Below, piece by piece: positions 37,001-48,320 of a DNA stretch of 64,000 nt. The stretch comes from Halichondria panicea (lineage: Eukaryota > Porifera > Demospongiae > Suberitida > Halichondriidae). A model generated the notes under the pieces. It did not search any database. It was not told where the DNA came from and saw nothing but the letters and a program-made list of their open reading frames with translations. The stretch covers positions 3,387,963-3,451,962 of the forward strand of contig NC_087382.1 in assembly GCF_963675165.1 (NCBI RefSeq). The letters run 5' to 3'. Positions within the stretch are counted from its first letter, which is position 1. Each line of letters opens with the position of its first letter. The translations under genes and the position numbers were made by a program.

Positions 37001-40000
37001 CATGCATTACCGTGGCGACACTACAAGTGAATGGGCCACCCTCAATATGTACGTACTGATGATACAAACACGGAGATCACAAGACTTGCGTACAAGCAAC
37101 AATAGTTAGTTGATAGAAGTTTTTGGTCATGCAATAAACAAACAATGGATCTATTATGGCAACAAGTTTAAATGGTGGACATGCCTCTCCTAACTTAGAT
37201 GTAGTTTACCTGAACTAAGATCCGGTTATGGCGAACTTCTTTTATATAATTATTGTACTAGTTTGGAAGTTCTGAAGTAAGAAATAAATTTTGCAGTGCT
37301 CTGAGGGAAGTCTATCAAATGAGGTCAGAAAGGAGGACAAATTAGGCGCTTAGTTTGATACGGTGGCCCAGCATTAATTTGCCGAAATAGTAAGTCTATA
37401 ATAGTCCTAGTATGGCTTCATGCATGCACTGTGCACACATGCACATGTCTGCTATTACACTGAGACAACACATGTCGTATATCGGGTTTCGAACGTGAGG
37501 TTAATTGATTGCGAATGACACTGTACAAGCATTGATTGATTGCATTTCTAACTATCGTCATGAATTGCATGTAAAGCATGGGAAATTGCATGCACTTTGC
37601 TCACTCTTTGCGAGTCTTTCGTTTGTGATTTATGCAAAAAGTCGTAATTTGAGAACCACGCAATGGAAACCTGATATACAATACTACACTGAAACAACCA
37701 ACACACACACCTTCTAAATGACAAAACAACGACAGGTTAGTGTTACAGTATAGTCTGCCCCCCACTCCACCCAACTGTGTATTGCCTGGGGCTATCTGAG
37801 CATACACCAACTATACACATGATCGCACAACACAACACAGCCGATATTGACAACAAAACCAGATACATTTCATCACATTTGGGACTACTTAAAATAATAG
37901 GCTCACACAAGACCGTGTATAGACAATATCATTGTACCGGTACTATTCTAATTAAAGCAGGGGCTATTAAATTTCAGAGACGCACCATATTTGAGGGCAA
38001 AGATAAGAGGCATGATATGATATCCATGAACCCAATAGTCTGGGCAAAAAAATATAGCAGAGAATGGTTTCGATCCATCGACCTCTGGGTTATGGGCCCA
38101 GCACGCTTCCACTGCGCCACTCTGCTACATGAGTATACATGTCGGAGATAGGGAGAGCAAAGTGTGATCAAACCTAGTGAACTACGAATGCGCAGAATTT
38201 GACCTTTGTTAATCAGTTGGGAAAGAGTACAATACATGTTTGAACACAAACAACAACTTCCTAGAAAATTGAAATCCAATCGCCACATTCTCCCAACAAT
38301 GGTAGTAGAGACATGGCTCTCAGTATACCAATAACATTGCTACGTATGTGCGTGTGTGGAGCTCAGTGATGCCTGTCTGTTGTGGTGTCCTATAAGCAGG
38401 AATGGCCCCAAAGTCTCTCCATGGAATGTGTTTGGACCTGTGTTAGCAGGCCACCCTCTATAATACAGCCAGGTTAATGGGCCCCAAAGTCTCTCCATAG
38501 CATGTGTTTGGACCTGTGTTAGCAGGCCACCCTCTATAATACAGCCAGGTTAATGAGCCCCAAAGTCTCCATAGCATGTGTTTGGACCTGTGTTAGCAGG
38601 CCACCCTCTATAATACAGCCAGGTTAATGGGCCCCAGGGTCTCCATAGCATGTGTTTGGACCTGTGTTAGCAGGCCACCCTCTATAATGCAGCCACTGTT
38701 GGTCTACCCAAGGAGCTACCACTATGACATTACTACAGTTGGCCTAAAACTACGAGAGGTACTTAAGAGATCATTACCAGAAATATGCAGAATGATTGAA
38801 TCATCACTATAGCTATACATACAATAATGAACGGATGTGGAAGTAAATATCGGGAAAACCTCCACACGTAATGTTGATTCAAGAATGGACGGTATTTAGC
38901 TCCCAGCTGCACTAATAATGACGTTCAGCATGTACTACGGTCTTATAATATTATCATGATTATTGAGAATGTGAGTGAAACATACCAGAAGATGCCCACT
39001 TGCGTAGGTAGCTAAAAGGTCACCGTAAATTGACCTTACGAATCAGATAGGCTACTCAAAAACATGTCAAAAATGTTTAACAAATGTTCGCCCTCCCCCC
39101 CCACACACACGCACACACGCAGAGCGAATTATGATAATTACGCACAATGGCATGTATGCATGTATGCATGTTATAAAATTATATCTATAGTTTAAATATA
39201 GAAATCAGTGGCCTCAATAGTGGACCTAGTGTGTGTGTGTGTGTAATGGTGTATGAAATTGGCCGATAGCAGCCTCGTTAAAGGTTATGGATAATGATGC
39301 TATATCATCATTATCCATAACCTTTAACGAGGCTGCTATCGGTCAATTTCAATTATCGCAATGAACTGTATAATTGGACAATTGGTGAATGAGCCTTTTG
39401 AAATTTGAACTGACTTAGCGGTTTTTAATTTGGTGTCTCAAGCGTCTATACTACAGCAATGACGTTGTGTCCACTGGAAAACTTTAATTTGGCCAAATAT
39501 CTCCAAATCGTCAAATTTTTCGTTCAAGAGTGGAAATGGTAAAAGATTATGACGGTTTATTATGTAATGTAAAATTAGTATTAAAATGGAGTAATTGATT
39601 GGACCATCTGAAAAAATTCCCACTGTAAAATATATCGTATTTTGAACGAGTTGCTATGGAAACAAGAACATAATTAGCACATGGACTACATAGACACGGA
39701 GATTATCGTGAATATCTAATTACACGCAATTAACGAAAACAAAATATGAAAATGTGGGAAAACATTCGCCATACAAATTACTCAACTATAAATGGAAGTC
39801 AACAAAGAAACAAGAGATGGGAAAAGGAATAATTTCAACGATCATATTTCAGTCCTTAAGATCATGGGGTTTTAATGAAGTATTTTGATTGGACGACTAC
39901 AAAACCACACACCTGTCGCCAGAGTGGCTACACACAGGAACGCATATTACTCATTAATAACATTCACAGCACGTACAGATAATTAAATCAATCAATTCTC

Positions 40001-41589
40001 TAACATTTTTGAGTGTAGTCTAGTTATTGTCTATCAGACTTTATGGCAGTACACCTCCGAGGCCAAAGACGAACAAATTAATTTGAATGTAGTTGACAAT
40101 AACTGTTATAATAGTCACTGGAATGAAAACTGCCTGCTACCTAAGCTATCTCACCTTGGATATAACTAGCTAACAGTCTCATAAACTATTGAAAAGAAAA
40201 ACTTGTCCGTATACAGCATGTAGCCAGTGCTAAGCTTCTAGCTCTACGCTGCTAACTTGTCCATGTCCAAGCAGTGAGCCCCACCCTTCCTGGTGTTTAA
40301 CAAGCCCCACCCATCTGTTCTGCCCTTGTCAACAAGTGTCTATATCTAGTATAAAATTAGTGCGCCCTCAACACTTTTTGTTGATGTTGCAAAGATTCGC
40401 CAAAACCCTGTTGTTAAACCCCACCCAGTTGGTACGATACAGACCCTTACGTGAGGTACATTACAGCATAAAATAATCATACGCACTCTAGTTACGCTTG
40501 AGTAAATGACACTTAATTCACAATAATTGTTTTTTAATTGGAGAATTAATAAATTGCGTGTTTAGGCAATTCCTGTAGTTTACAGAATCTATGACACATA
40601 ATGTACATCGTACTTCCCTAAAAATTAATTGCTGACTGTACCCCCCTCCACACACACACCCACCCACCCACTCACACCACACACACACACACACATACAC
40701 ACAACACCACCACCCACACACCCACACACACACACACACACACACACAATCATGGTTCACTGCAACACAAACTGAAAGTCCGCTGAAATCATATAAACAA
40801 GACAAACATGCAGAGTGCATTCTCAGACTAACAACAATAGTCTAATAGGATCAGCAATTAGCCAGTCTGGACAATGGACCACCACCTTACAACACACACC
40901 TTGATGAGGTAATAGCATATCAGTACACAACTGCCCACGCTACAGTATTAGCAGGCCACCCTCTGGAATACAGCCAGGTTAATGGGCCCCAAAGTACTAT
41001 AGAAGGTAATTTTCGTGGGGTAAAATATTCGTGGTTTTCGTGGTTGAAGCACTGACCACAAATATTTTATCCACGAATGAAGCGACCTTGTCTACCTTTA
41101 CCTGCAGTGCAAGCAGCAACCACGAAAATATTATCCACAAAATGACTAAATACTGCTCAACCACAAATATTTTGTCCCCCGAAAATTACCCGCTATACGG
41201 TATCCATAGCATGTGTTCGGACCTGTGTTAGCAGGCCACCCTCTTATATCAATATCAGCATTAACTCACAATTGCTTGTAAGAATCTGATTTCCAAGTGA
41301 TCCAGTCGATTGCGTGGGGTGGAGCCTGTGTGTGGGCGGATACATCAAAGGGAATAAACCACACCCACTACAACACATCAAAGTGAGTGTGCTAAAGCTA
41401 GCTATGTACAAGAGTGCTGTGATGTGACTGAGAGTGAAAATTAACAAAATAGACAAAATAACAATAATTATTGTAAACATCAGACGCTTCATCTCGCCAT
41501 GTGCACATTAACGAACCGATGGTGGAAAAATCCGTGTTAGTGAGAGCTTCCATTTCTCCTTCATCGTTGAGGAACTTTGATGCCACCAG
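34028..41589 (-). CDS. CNPPD1: CNPPD1-like cyclin-domain membrane protein, 5' part not found
   Basis: Six minus-strand exons: 41589-41517, 41325-41270, 35697-35636, 35509-35401, 35085-35063 (23-nt micro-exon), 35015-34028. They total 1311 nt and all phases agree, giving about 436 residues to the stop. Cyclin-like matches to vertebrate CNPPD1: LVASKFLNDEGEMEAL, then LDHLEIRFLQAIDWRLFVSM, then RGWFSYTDLCAVW, then a hydrophobic membrane-type segment KLLAFLFVCALLYLMCVATL. The long last exon encodes a Ser/Pro/Asn-rich tail of about 320 aa with no known domain. The start of the cyclin box (about 130-150 aa in vertebrates) was not found between 41590 and the array at 43548, so the gene may be truncated by the junction. 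Cyclin Pas1/PHO80-domain proteins bind CDK-type partners; CNPPD1 function is poorly known. The 5.6-kb intron holds tRNA-iMet and several repeats. Confidence 0.75.
35901..36163. repeat. Inverted repeat pair plus a third direct copy
   Basis: 35901-35968 (CAGCTGCCATAACTCGAATT...AGAGACCTT) is the inverted counterpart of 36088-36163 (AAGGTCTCTTTCTAAGC...). A third, more diverged copy in the second orientation lies at about 35809-35880. It is intronic in CNPPD1. The CATAACT and GGATCCAATTTCA modules resemble the dispersed family at 12100. Confidence 0.7.
36164..38054. other. CNPPD1 intron stretch without recognised gene
   Basis: AT-rich sequence with short CA runs (36726-36741, 36810-36832) and a weak match to the CTCTAAGGGAGGTCTAT dispersed repeat near 37300-37320. 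No exon with good splice sites and similarity was found on either strand. Confidence 0.5.
38055..38126 (-). tRNA. Initiator tRNA-Met (CAT)
   Basis: The 72-nt minus-strand sequence starts AGCAGAGTGGCGCAGTGG, has the anticodon region GGGCCCATAACCC (anticodon CAU) and the T-arm GGATCGAAACC, and ends CTCTGCTA. It closely follows the animal initiator tRNA, including the A-U first acceptor pair and the AUCGAAA T-loop typical of eukaryotic initiators. A T7 run follows within 5 nt (Pol III terminator). It lies inside a CNPPD1 intron on the same strand. No intron in the tRNA. Confidence 0.93.
38401..38694. repeat. About 75-bp tandem repeat, 4 copies
   Basis: Units begin AATGGGCCCCAAAGTC at 38401, 38476, 38552 and 38626 and contain GTTAGCAGGCCACCCTCTAT. 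Single dispersed pieces of the same unit occur at about 4620-4645 and 40950-41245, so the array expanded from an interspersed repeat. Confidence 0.9.
39255..39350. repeat. Near-perfect palindrome: 45-bp arms, 6-bp spacer
   Basis: Arms 39255-39299 (GAAATTGGCCGATAGCAGCC...AATGATG) and 39306-39350 are complementary with one mismatch; the spacer is CTATAT. It would form a long hairpin or cruciform. It has no coding sequence. Confidence 0.95.
39351..40994. other. CNPPD1 intron stretch without recognised gene
   Basis: AT-rich sequence with a CA-rich tract at about 40645-40748. A partial copy of the 38.4-kb tandem unit starts at about 40950. Nothing coding was recognised. Confidence 0.5.
40995..41202. 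mobile_element. MITE inserted into a copy of the 75-bp repeat
   Basis: Imperfect TIRs TACTATAGAAGGTAATTTTCG (left) and TACCGTATAGCGGGTAATTTTCG (complement of right end) flank an interior with several CCACGAAAAT/ATTTTCGTGG-like words. The flanks CCCCAAAGT and TCCATAGCATGTG are adjacent in the intact 38.4-kb repeat units, which gives the empty site. The element is about 208 bp, with a possible TA target duplication. Confidence 0.75.
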
Positions 41590-41630
41590 CTGCGAGGAAA
41601 ATAGATGGATATTTAGTGACACACACACAC

Positions 41631-41678
41631 GTTAGAATGAAGATCTAAAGGTCCCTGGTTCGATCCCGGGTTTCGGCA
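41631..41678 (+). pseudogene. 3' fragment of tRNA-Phe (GAA)
   Basis: TTAGAATGAAGATCTAA is an anticodon arm with GAA, followed by variable loop, T-arm (GGTTCGATCC) and 3' acceptor strand TTTCGGCA, then TTTTTT. The D-arm and 5' acceptor half are replaced by a CA repeat. This is a truncated tRNA-Phe relic, not a working gene. Confidence 0.8.
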
Positions 41679-43329
41679 TTTTTTATATCTCTGGGTTGAC
41701 ACGCACGCACACACACTAAAACAGGACACAAACAGTCTACCTAGATAATATGATCAACCTTACAGCACACACAGCGATTAGTAACAGACACACAGACATA
41801 ACTGAGCAAGTTTTGTTTTATTAGCACTTGCCAAGATAATAGCTAAGGTTACCAAAGGTTAGGCTCGCTACTGTTTCAGACTCCACACACAGATTGGAAT
41901 GTACCCCCCCTCTAGAAACATTGACATCACTAATTAGTACGCTACCATGTAGGAGGTTGCATCATCAGCACTACGGTAAACAATATTGGTCATTCATTAC
42001 CCAGGGCAATGCGTGCAGGGATGTGCCTCCACTGGTCAGTGGTGGTGGTGGTTGGTACTAACCACCTCTAGACACAATCAACCACCTCCTAGGCAAGTTT
42101 ACCACATAATAAGCTATAAAAATGCTGAATTGAGATTGAGGTTTGAAAATAGCACTTCGAATATTCCAGGCACACACATCCAGCTGCTCATTTTAAGTGA
42201 TTGAGAATGCCGATAAAAATACGCACATAAGACTGTGATTGTGTGTATCCATCTATTGTGTACAACGTGTGTATAAGTAACCACATCCATTTCCCACGTT
42301 ACATCTTTCCTTACTTAAGTTGCTCCACAAGACCATTACAACAGTGAAGCCTTATTATTAATTGGTTAATTTGCAGCAGTAACGAACGTGTCAGCTCATT
42401 TAACGCTGAACATACCTCGTCAGTCAGTCAGTGGAGTGATAGTCACTACAAACATTCCTAAAATGTACTGTGTCTCATGACATGGGGAAATATTAGCAAG
42501 TGTTAGAAGCACAGCCTTCAACAAACATGACCTCATCCAAACACTGTACCCATGCAAACACTGTACTCATGCAAACACGGTACCTACCTACTGGTGGAGC
42601 CCACTTTAATGGCCACTCATGAAGAGAGGCTAACTGCGATACCAAGGCCAGGTCCCAAATGAACAGTTTGTGTATAAAACAACCTCTCAACAAAGGCCAC
42701 CTCTGTATAAGAGCCGACACATTGTTCCCAAAGGTGTTCGTTATAGAGGTACTATGTATGTTTACTTTGACTGCTCGTAACTTGAGTCGGGAAGATCCGA
42801 TTTCAGAAATAAAAAATGCATTCTGTAGCTCTAAGGGAGGTCTATCTAATTATGGGTTTAACTTGAGGCTTTTAATCGGGCCCAAATTTGCTGACACAGC
42901 ACAGGTGTATCGTCTTCAAATTTTAGCCGATTTTTTGCTAGCTAACTGGCCATAATTTAAGTTTGGAAGGTTCGCTTCTAGAAAGAGAAGATGTATTATG
43001 TAGCTCTAAGGGAGATCTATCTAATGGTGTGTTTAGAGATTGCTAATTGACCAAAATAAATACATCCCTTCCACTAAATTAGGCTATCAATTAAAACACA
43101 CATTACCAGCATGTACACAAACATTCGCTCGTTAACTGGCTAATCATCACAAGACAATTGCTCATCAAATACCAGCTAGGAAAACAAGTTGTAAAGGCTT
43201 CACATTTCCCAGAGCTGCTGTAATTGAACTGCAAAGGTTTCTTAGCAATGAGGGGACTATGAATTTTAGAATAATGTGCAGCGTCAATAGATACTTGTTA
43301 AGCAAGTTAGTGCTGACAATGCCAATAAC
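41679..43329. other. Repeat-rich stretch upstream of the CNPPD1 exons, no gene recognised
   Basis: It holds a member of the GGTGGTGGTTGGTACTA family at about 42031-42170 and two members of the AGCTCTAAGGGAGGTCTAT family at 42771-42850 and 42950-43022. No upstream CNPPD1 exon was found here. Confidence 0.5.
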
Positions 43330-43511
43330 AGGATGCACTCAGCATGAACACTAGAGTAGAGGTACACACATTCATCTTGCAAACATAGTATTGTAATGAA
43401 GGGCCTCTCTTCCAATCAACAGGATACACTGAGCACGAACACTAGAGTAGGGGTACACACATTCATCTTGCAAACATAGTATTGTAATGAAGGGCCCCTC
43501 CTCCAATCAAC
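43330..43511. repeat. 91-bp tandem duplication
   Basis: Two copies of a 91-bp unit (AGGATGCACTCAGCATGAAC... at 43330, AGGATACACTGAGCACGAAC... at 43421) sit just left of the point where array homology resumes. Confidence 0.9.
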
Positions 43512-43547
43512 AGTCCAGTAGACTACACACATGAAGACTAGAGCTAG

Positions 43548-43730
43548 TACCAATACACCAACTAGATACGTGTGTTAAAACTATATTCCAGCATCTAGAC
43601 CAGTATAATTATAGTAAACTGACTTTGTTAGATAGCTTGGGACTCCAAAATCTGAGCAGCTTGGTGAGCAGCACTGTTCCTAAGACAAGACAAGACACAG
43701 GAGGTTCCAGTTGATCACAACACTCTCCAT
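43548..43730 (-). pseudogene. GET1: GET1 5' fragment (copy in unit 2)
   Basis: It retains the start exon (ATG at 43730) with the same CTTGTCTTGTC duplication, the exon encoding VLLTKLLRLW, and only the first few codons of the next exon (LVYWY). The rest is cut off at the junction with the 10-kb block. Confidence 0.82.
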
Positions 43731-44055
43731 GGCAGTAAGAATGAAGGGATATTCCCTAACAGTAGTTCTACACTGCACTATACAGGTAGGGTTTTTCCCT
43801 ATGCAATGTGGCCACCATTGATTGTTGTGCCACTGTCTAGTCTACGTCTGTTTCCAAGAGCTCTCTCACTATCTGCAGTCCAAGTTATGCCAAAAGAAAG
43901 AAAAAGAAAGGTTCTACTTTAATAGAAATCTAGTGTAGAACTTACTTTGATAGCCTGTTGCTAGCTAGCTGTAGAGATGTATTTGTTTATATATCTACCT
44001 ATATAGCTACTGAGTACTGTGCTATTTTACCTCATACCAACACCCACATAACCAG

Positions 44056-45496
44056 GAGACTCCTGCTGCTGTAGGAGGAGGTTCTGGCTCCACCATTGAG
44101 GAGGTACGTTACTGACACACACACTTCACACATTGTGTCCACGTAGTCTGCTCTTCGCTCCCACCTTGTTCAGGTATTCGCTCGTTTTCTCATGAATCAG
44201 CCGCACTAGGAATGTCCGTCTGAGCACCACTTTAGTCTAGAGGTTATTGCACAATAAAGAAGCTACTGATAGAGAGGCTGTGAGCAAAGGGAAGGGCAAG
44301 GAAAACAATGGGATGGTATCGAATTGGGACAAACTAAAGACTGGAGGTATATATTCCAACTATGTTATCAACTGATACTGATCACATGTACTCAGACCAT
44401 GGACCAGCTCATGGAATGTGAATGGAATCAGAACGTGGATAAAGGTATCGTTTCCTCTGTCCTCAATAATTACAATTATTAACCAACCGCATTTTATACA
44501 CTGTGTACAGAATGGTGGTCTGGAGTACATTGCACGAGAATACCCAGACATATTCTGTGTACAAGAAACCAAGTGTATTGAGAAAGAGCTTCCTATGGTA
44601 GGACAGCCACTGTACACAAACACTCACCCCCCCCACACACACACACTCACACTCCCCCCCACACACACACACACACACACACACTCACCCCCCCACACAC
44701 ACACAACCCCCCCACACACACACACTCTCACATAACCCCCCACACACACACACTCACCCCCCCCCACACACACACACACACAACCCCCCCCCCCACACAC
44801 ACACACACACACACACAGAACCAGCTCGGTATTCCTGGCTACCACGTCTACTGGCACTCCGCAGAGAAGAGGCTACAGCGGTGTGGGGTGAGGCATATTC
44901 ACCAACTGTTGTGTGGTTAGTTACAAGTATTGTGCAGGCTGTACTCCAAAGAGAAGCCAATTTCAGTGACCAATGGTTTGGGAATTGAGAAGTTTGATTG
45001 TGAGGGTAGGATCATCACTGCTGAAGATGAGCACTTCTATTTCCTTACATCTTGTAAGTTGGTTCTGATTTTATTTAGATTCCTATTGTCACTGTTATGT
45101 TGTGCCCTGTGTATATAGATGTGCCCAATGCTGGTGATGGCCTCAAGAGGCTCTCGTACAGTACAAGCAAGACTGGGATAGGGACCTCAGAGAGTACATG
45201 AAGAAACTAGATCTCAGTCCTTCTCTGTGGGGACCTCAATGTGGCCCATAAAGAGATAGGTACCTTCAGAGTTTGCCTTGACTTTGTGTACATGCATGTA
45301 TGTATCTACGTGTAGATTTAAAGAACCCCAAGACAAACACAAAGACAGCTGGTTTCACGCCCGAGGAGAGACAGGACTTCACAGAGCTACTGGAGGAGGG
45401 TTTCGTGGACACCTTCCGTCACCTGTATCCCGACCTCTCTGGAGCGTACACTTACTGGTCATACCGGCTCAACGCCAGAGCCAAGAACACTGGCTG
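44056..45496 (+). pseudogene. APEX1: APEX1 5' fragment, copy 2, broken
   Basis: It has the ETPAAVGGGSGSTIEE exon, but the next exon has lost its acceptor and the ALPVKKIK start through a deletion that also removed most of the [43 protein letters not shown], and a fully preserved [16 protein letters not shown] follow. Both frameshifts of copy 1 are present (SAEK/GYSGVG, and before VLLCGDLN). KRLSYKQDW coding is further altered by a 5-bp duplication (TACAGTACAAGC near 45160). The last exon is absent. Confidence 0.85.
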
Positions 45497-45632
45497 GTTA
45501 GTGCTCCCACATTACTCTAGTAATAGAGTGTATCTGTGTTATCGTGTCCACGATCCTGCTACTAATACCCAACACATGCACACTGTCTTAGTTATCCACC
45601 ACCCCACCACCCACACACACCACACACACTAG

Positions 45633-47633
45633 ATGACGAGGCAAAGAAGGTAGCCTCACAGGCACAAGCAGACGCTCGCTGGATCATAAGAAACACAAAG
45701 CCTTGTCCACACTGCAGGTACGTTGGAATAGAGTATAGAATCAATAGAACAATAATATTTAGAGTTACTGTACATAATTATACGTTTCATTGTTGTCTGA
45801 TTTCAATATTTCCTTATAGAGCTCCAATTCAGAAGAACAACGGATGCAATCACATGACTTGTAAACAGGTACGGGCTTAACATAATTATTAGACTGGAAA
45901 CAGCTGCATCTAGTTCATCTTTTGTTGCCTCTAGTGTCGCCATGATTTCTGCTGGGTGTGTCTTGATCCCTGGAGTCTACATAACCACAGAACTGGGGGA
46001 TACTTTACGTAAGTCGTACATTGCCAATTTACATTCAAAAACGCTCTTACAACTGATTGTCATCTATAGCTAGCTATGTGTACTAGCTTTGCTGTTCTCA
46101 TAACTTTTTCGATTCATATTTCACACAAATGTCACAAATGATATGGGCAACAGATATCAATCTTGTCTATTGACCTAGCTCCCTCCTTTTCCTTCGTAGT
46201 GTGAATCGGTACCGTTGCAGTTTTAATTTATTCAACAAATACTTTTAGAGGCCATTCCATAAAATTCAGTTGTCTATTGACCTCCCTCCCCTTTGTAGCT
46301 GTAACCGTTCACTGCTCAGGAGAAGGCCAACACGACAGTGGAGAGGTCCAGAGGAGACATGGAGGCTGCCTATGTTAAGAAAGCTACAGAGGACCTTCAG
46401 TCGCACACTAAGAGATTCCAGCATTATTATGACAGATACAACAATCATCTACACAGTCTGGATGTAAGTGGTGGAGCGTGAAAAATCTCTAGACAATTCT
46501 AGCAAGTTTAGTTTTTGATTTTGCTAGCTAGTTTTGAGTGCCCATAACTTGACTTTGGAAGGTCCAATTTCATGTAGGATGCGTTCTGTAGCTCTAAGGG
46601 AGGTCTATTTATCAAAATGGGGTGTGTTTAAATCATGTAGGCCAATTTTTTTTTCTCCTTGTCAGATTGAAATGAAGTTGCTTCAAGAGTCGACTGGTAA
46701 GATGAGAGAACTGGAAAGACTCGGACTGGCTCTCGACAAGAAAGGTACGATGTTTGTGTGCATGTATTATAATAGCTGCTTAGTAATATTGAAATATGAC
46801 CTTAATTTGGAAGTTCGTACTGTACATATAACACTACATATTTTTCTTTATAGTGGCTCGGGTCAAAGGTCAATCTGATGCCACCATTGGGGTGAACTCT
46901 CCCCTCACTCCACAAAAGAAAATCAGTGTTTTCACAACTGGAGAAGCGAAAAACTTTCTCGACGATATTTTCCGAATTCTGCTGAGAGCGAGGAGAATCA
47001 GACAGCAGAGTACGGTGGGAGAAATAGTAAAGTATTTCTTTAAACGATCACAACTTAAATGTTTATCTACTTGCGTGAAGTATTCCATTTTGGTAGAATT
47101 TACTACGTGTACCATTGCATTGTCGAGTGTATCAGCGTTGTCTAACAGCCTACTGTAATAGCTAATTTGGTATGTCACTTTCCAACACACACTCACACAC
47201 ACACACACACACACACACCCACTCACACTCACACACCCACTCACTCACACACACACCCCACAACCCTCAGGGCAAACTAGAGGAAGCAGTGGAGGTTGTC
47301 TCGGAGATGGTCAATAGACAATACCTCCAAACACCACGCTCCAAAGCCGCTGGAAACGTCGACTACCTTTGCAGCGAATATCTCACCAAAATGTCTGTGT
47401 TTGCGACAATCGCCGATCTGGCAGTAAAAGAAGCGGAAAAGCCTCCACCTCCGCGTGCCACCCCGCCCCCTCGTATGGGGGTGATTCCCCTCGGCTTTGG
47501 ACCAAACGTTCCCGACCAACCGGATGGAGAGAGGAGCTTCCGTTTGATTGGTCTATTGAATCCCGATGGAACATTGCATGTTTTACGAGTACCAGAAGAG
47601 GAGTTTCAATTTCTTAAGGCCCCAGCAGACTAA
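45633..47633 (+). pseudogene. ANKIB1 3'-half duplicate, copy C
   Basis: The same exon series as copy B. The exon homologous to 11863-12028 lacks one G in AACCGGTTC (46304-46312), shifting the frame. The exon homologous to 12418-12641 is cut after GCGAGGAGAATC (about 46999), losing its last about 90 bases and donor site. The last exon has lost MNE and part of the Pro-rich stretch in frame. Rcat has an Asp to Asn change (KNNGCNHM). Non-functional as a ligase. Confidence 0.85.
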
Positions 47634-48320
47634 TTAGCGTTATGTGAATGTACTTGTGAACTACATGTATATAATAATTATGAGTATTCTGTTCAACAAT
47701 TTAGCTGTGTGTGTGTATGTATAAACATGTTATTTTTCATGTTGTTTGCACAGTCGTCATTAATATTTTGTTATTAATTAAAAGGCACCTCTGCCCCGAA
47801 GCAGCCATTGTGATCAAACTCTGCAGATCCACCCCCTTTCTATGGTTCGTAACACGCCGATCGTTTCATATTTTAAAGACAGAATAATCACTATTATTTA
47901 TGATAATAATTATATGCTAGACTAGCCAATTAGCGTTAATTGCAATGGTATCTCATACCCCCCCCCCATCTCAAATATATACCCGAAGCATTTGAACACT
48001 AAAAGCTAGCTGCAAACAAAGCACTGCATGTCAGTCGTCACTAGCCTGTTTTACCATAATATTGTAGTTAGAGAACAGGCATTTTTAGATGTCTGATAAT
48101 ACCCCCTGCATGCATGTACATGTACCCTATGATTTATTCATGAACATGCATGCAGTCACATGTGTAATGGAATTTCCCTTACACACAATAGAGGGTGTGT
48201 CTGGCATGTCTGTGGTGAGGGTATTCATATCATTCCAAAAATACCAGGTAGTGAATATAATTAGTGAACCAATTCTCTGCAGTCTACACACATCTCTGAG
48301 TTCCTAGCAGAAACTATAAT
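47634..48320 (+). promoter_or_regulatory. Intergenic 5' region of Roco gene C
   Basis: Counterpart of 13373-14058 with the same poly-C tract and TGCATGCATGTACATGTA palindrome region. No additional gene. Confidence 0.5.

Larger units (their letters stand above)
33490..43547. other. About 10-kb block unrelated to the array, interrupting unit 2
   Basis: Homology with the sequence after the Roco A and C genes stops about 45 bp past the Roco B stop. Array homology resumes at about 43548 inside the second GET1 exon, so the GET1 3' part and the Roco-GET1 spacer are missing here. The block contains the CNPPD1 3' part, a tRNA and several repeats. It could be a translocated insertion or an assembly join. 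Confidence 0.6.
24555..45533 (+). repeat. Segmental duplication unit 2 (21 kb, includes about 10 kb foreign block)
   Basis: It repeats unit 1 in order: ANKIB1 3' half, Roco B, then unrelated DNA from about 33490 to 43547, then the GET1 5' part and APEX1. The extra length relative to the other units is the foreign block. Confidence 0.82.

Noticed and set aside
38627-38812. 61-aa ORF over the 75-bp tandem repeat
   Set aside because: Arises from repeat translation; no similarity or splice context.
44262-44340. Functional alternative first exon of APEX1 copy 2
   Set aside because: The acceptor and start of this exon were removed by the deletion that truncated the MITE; the copy also holds the shared frameshifts.
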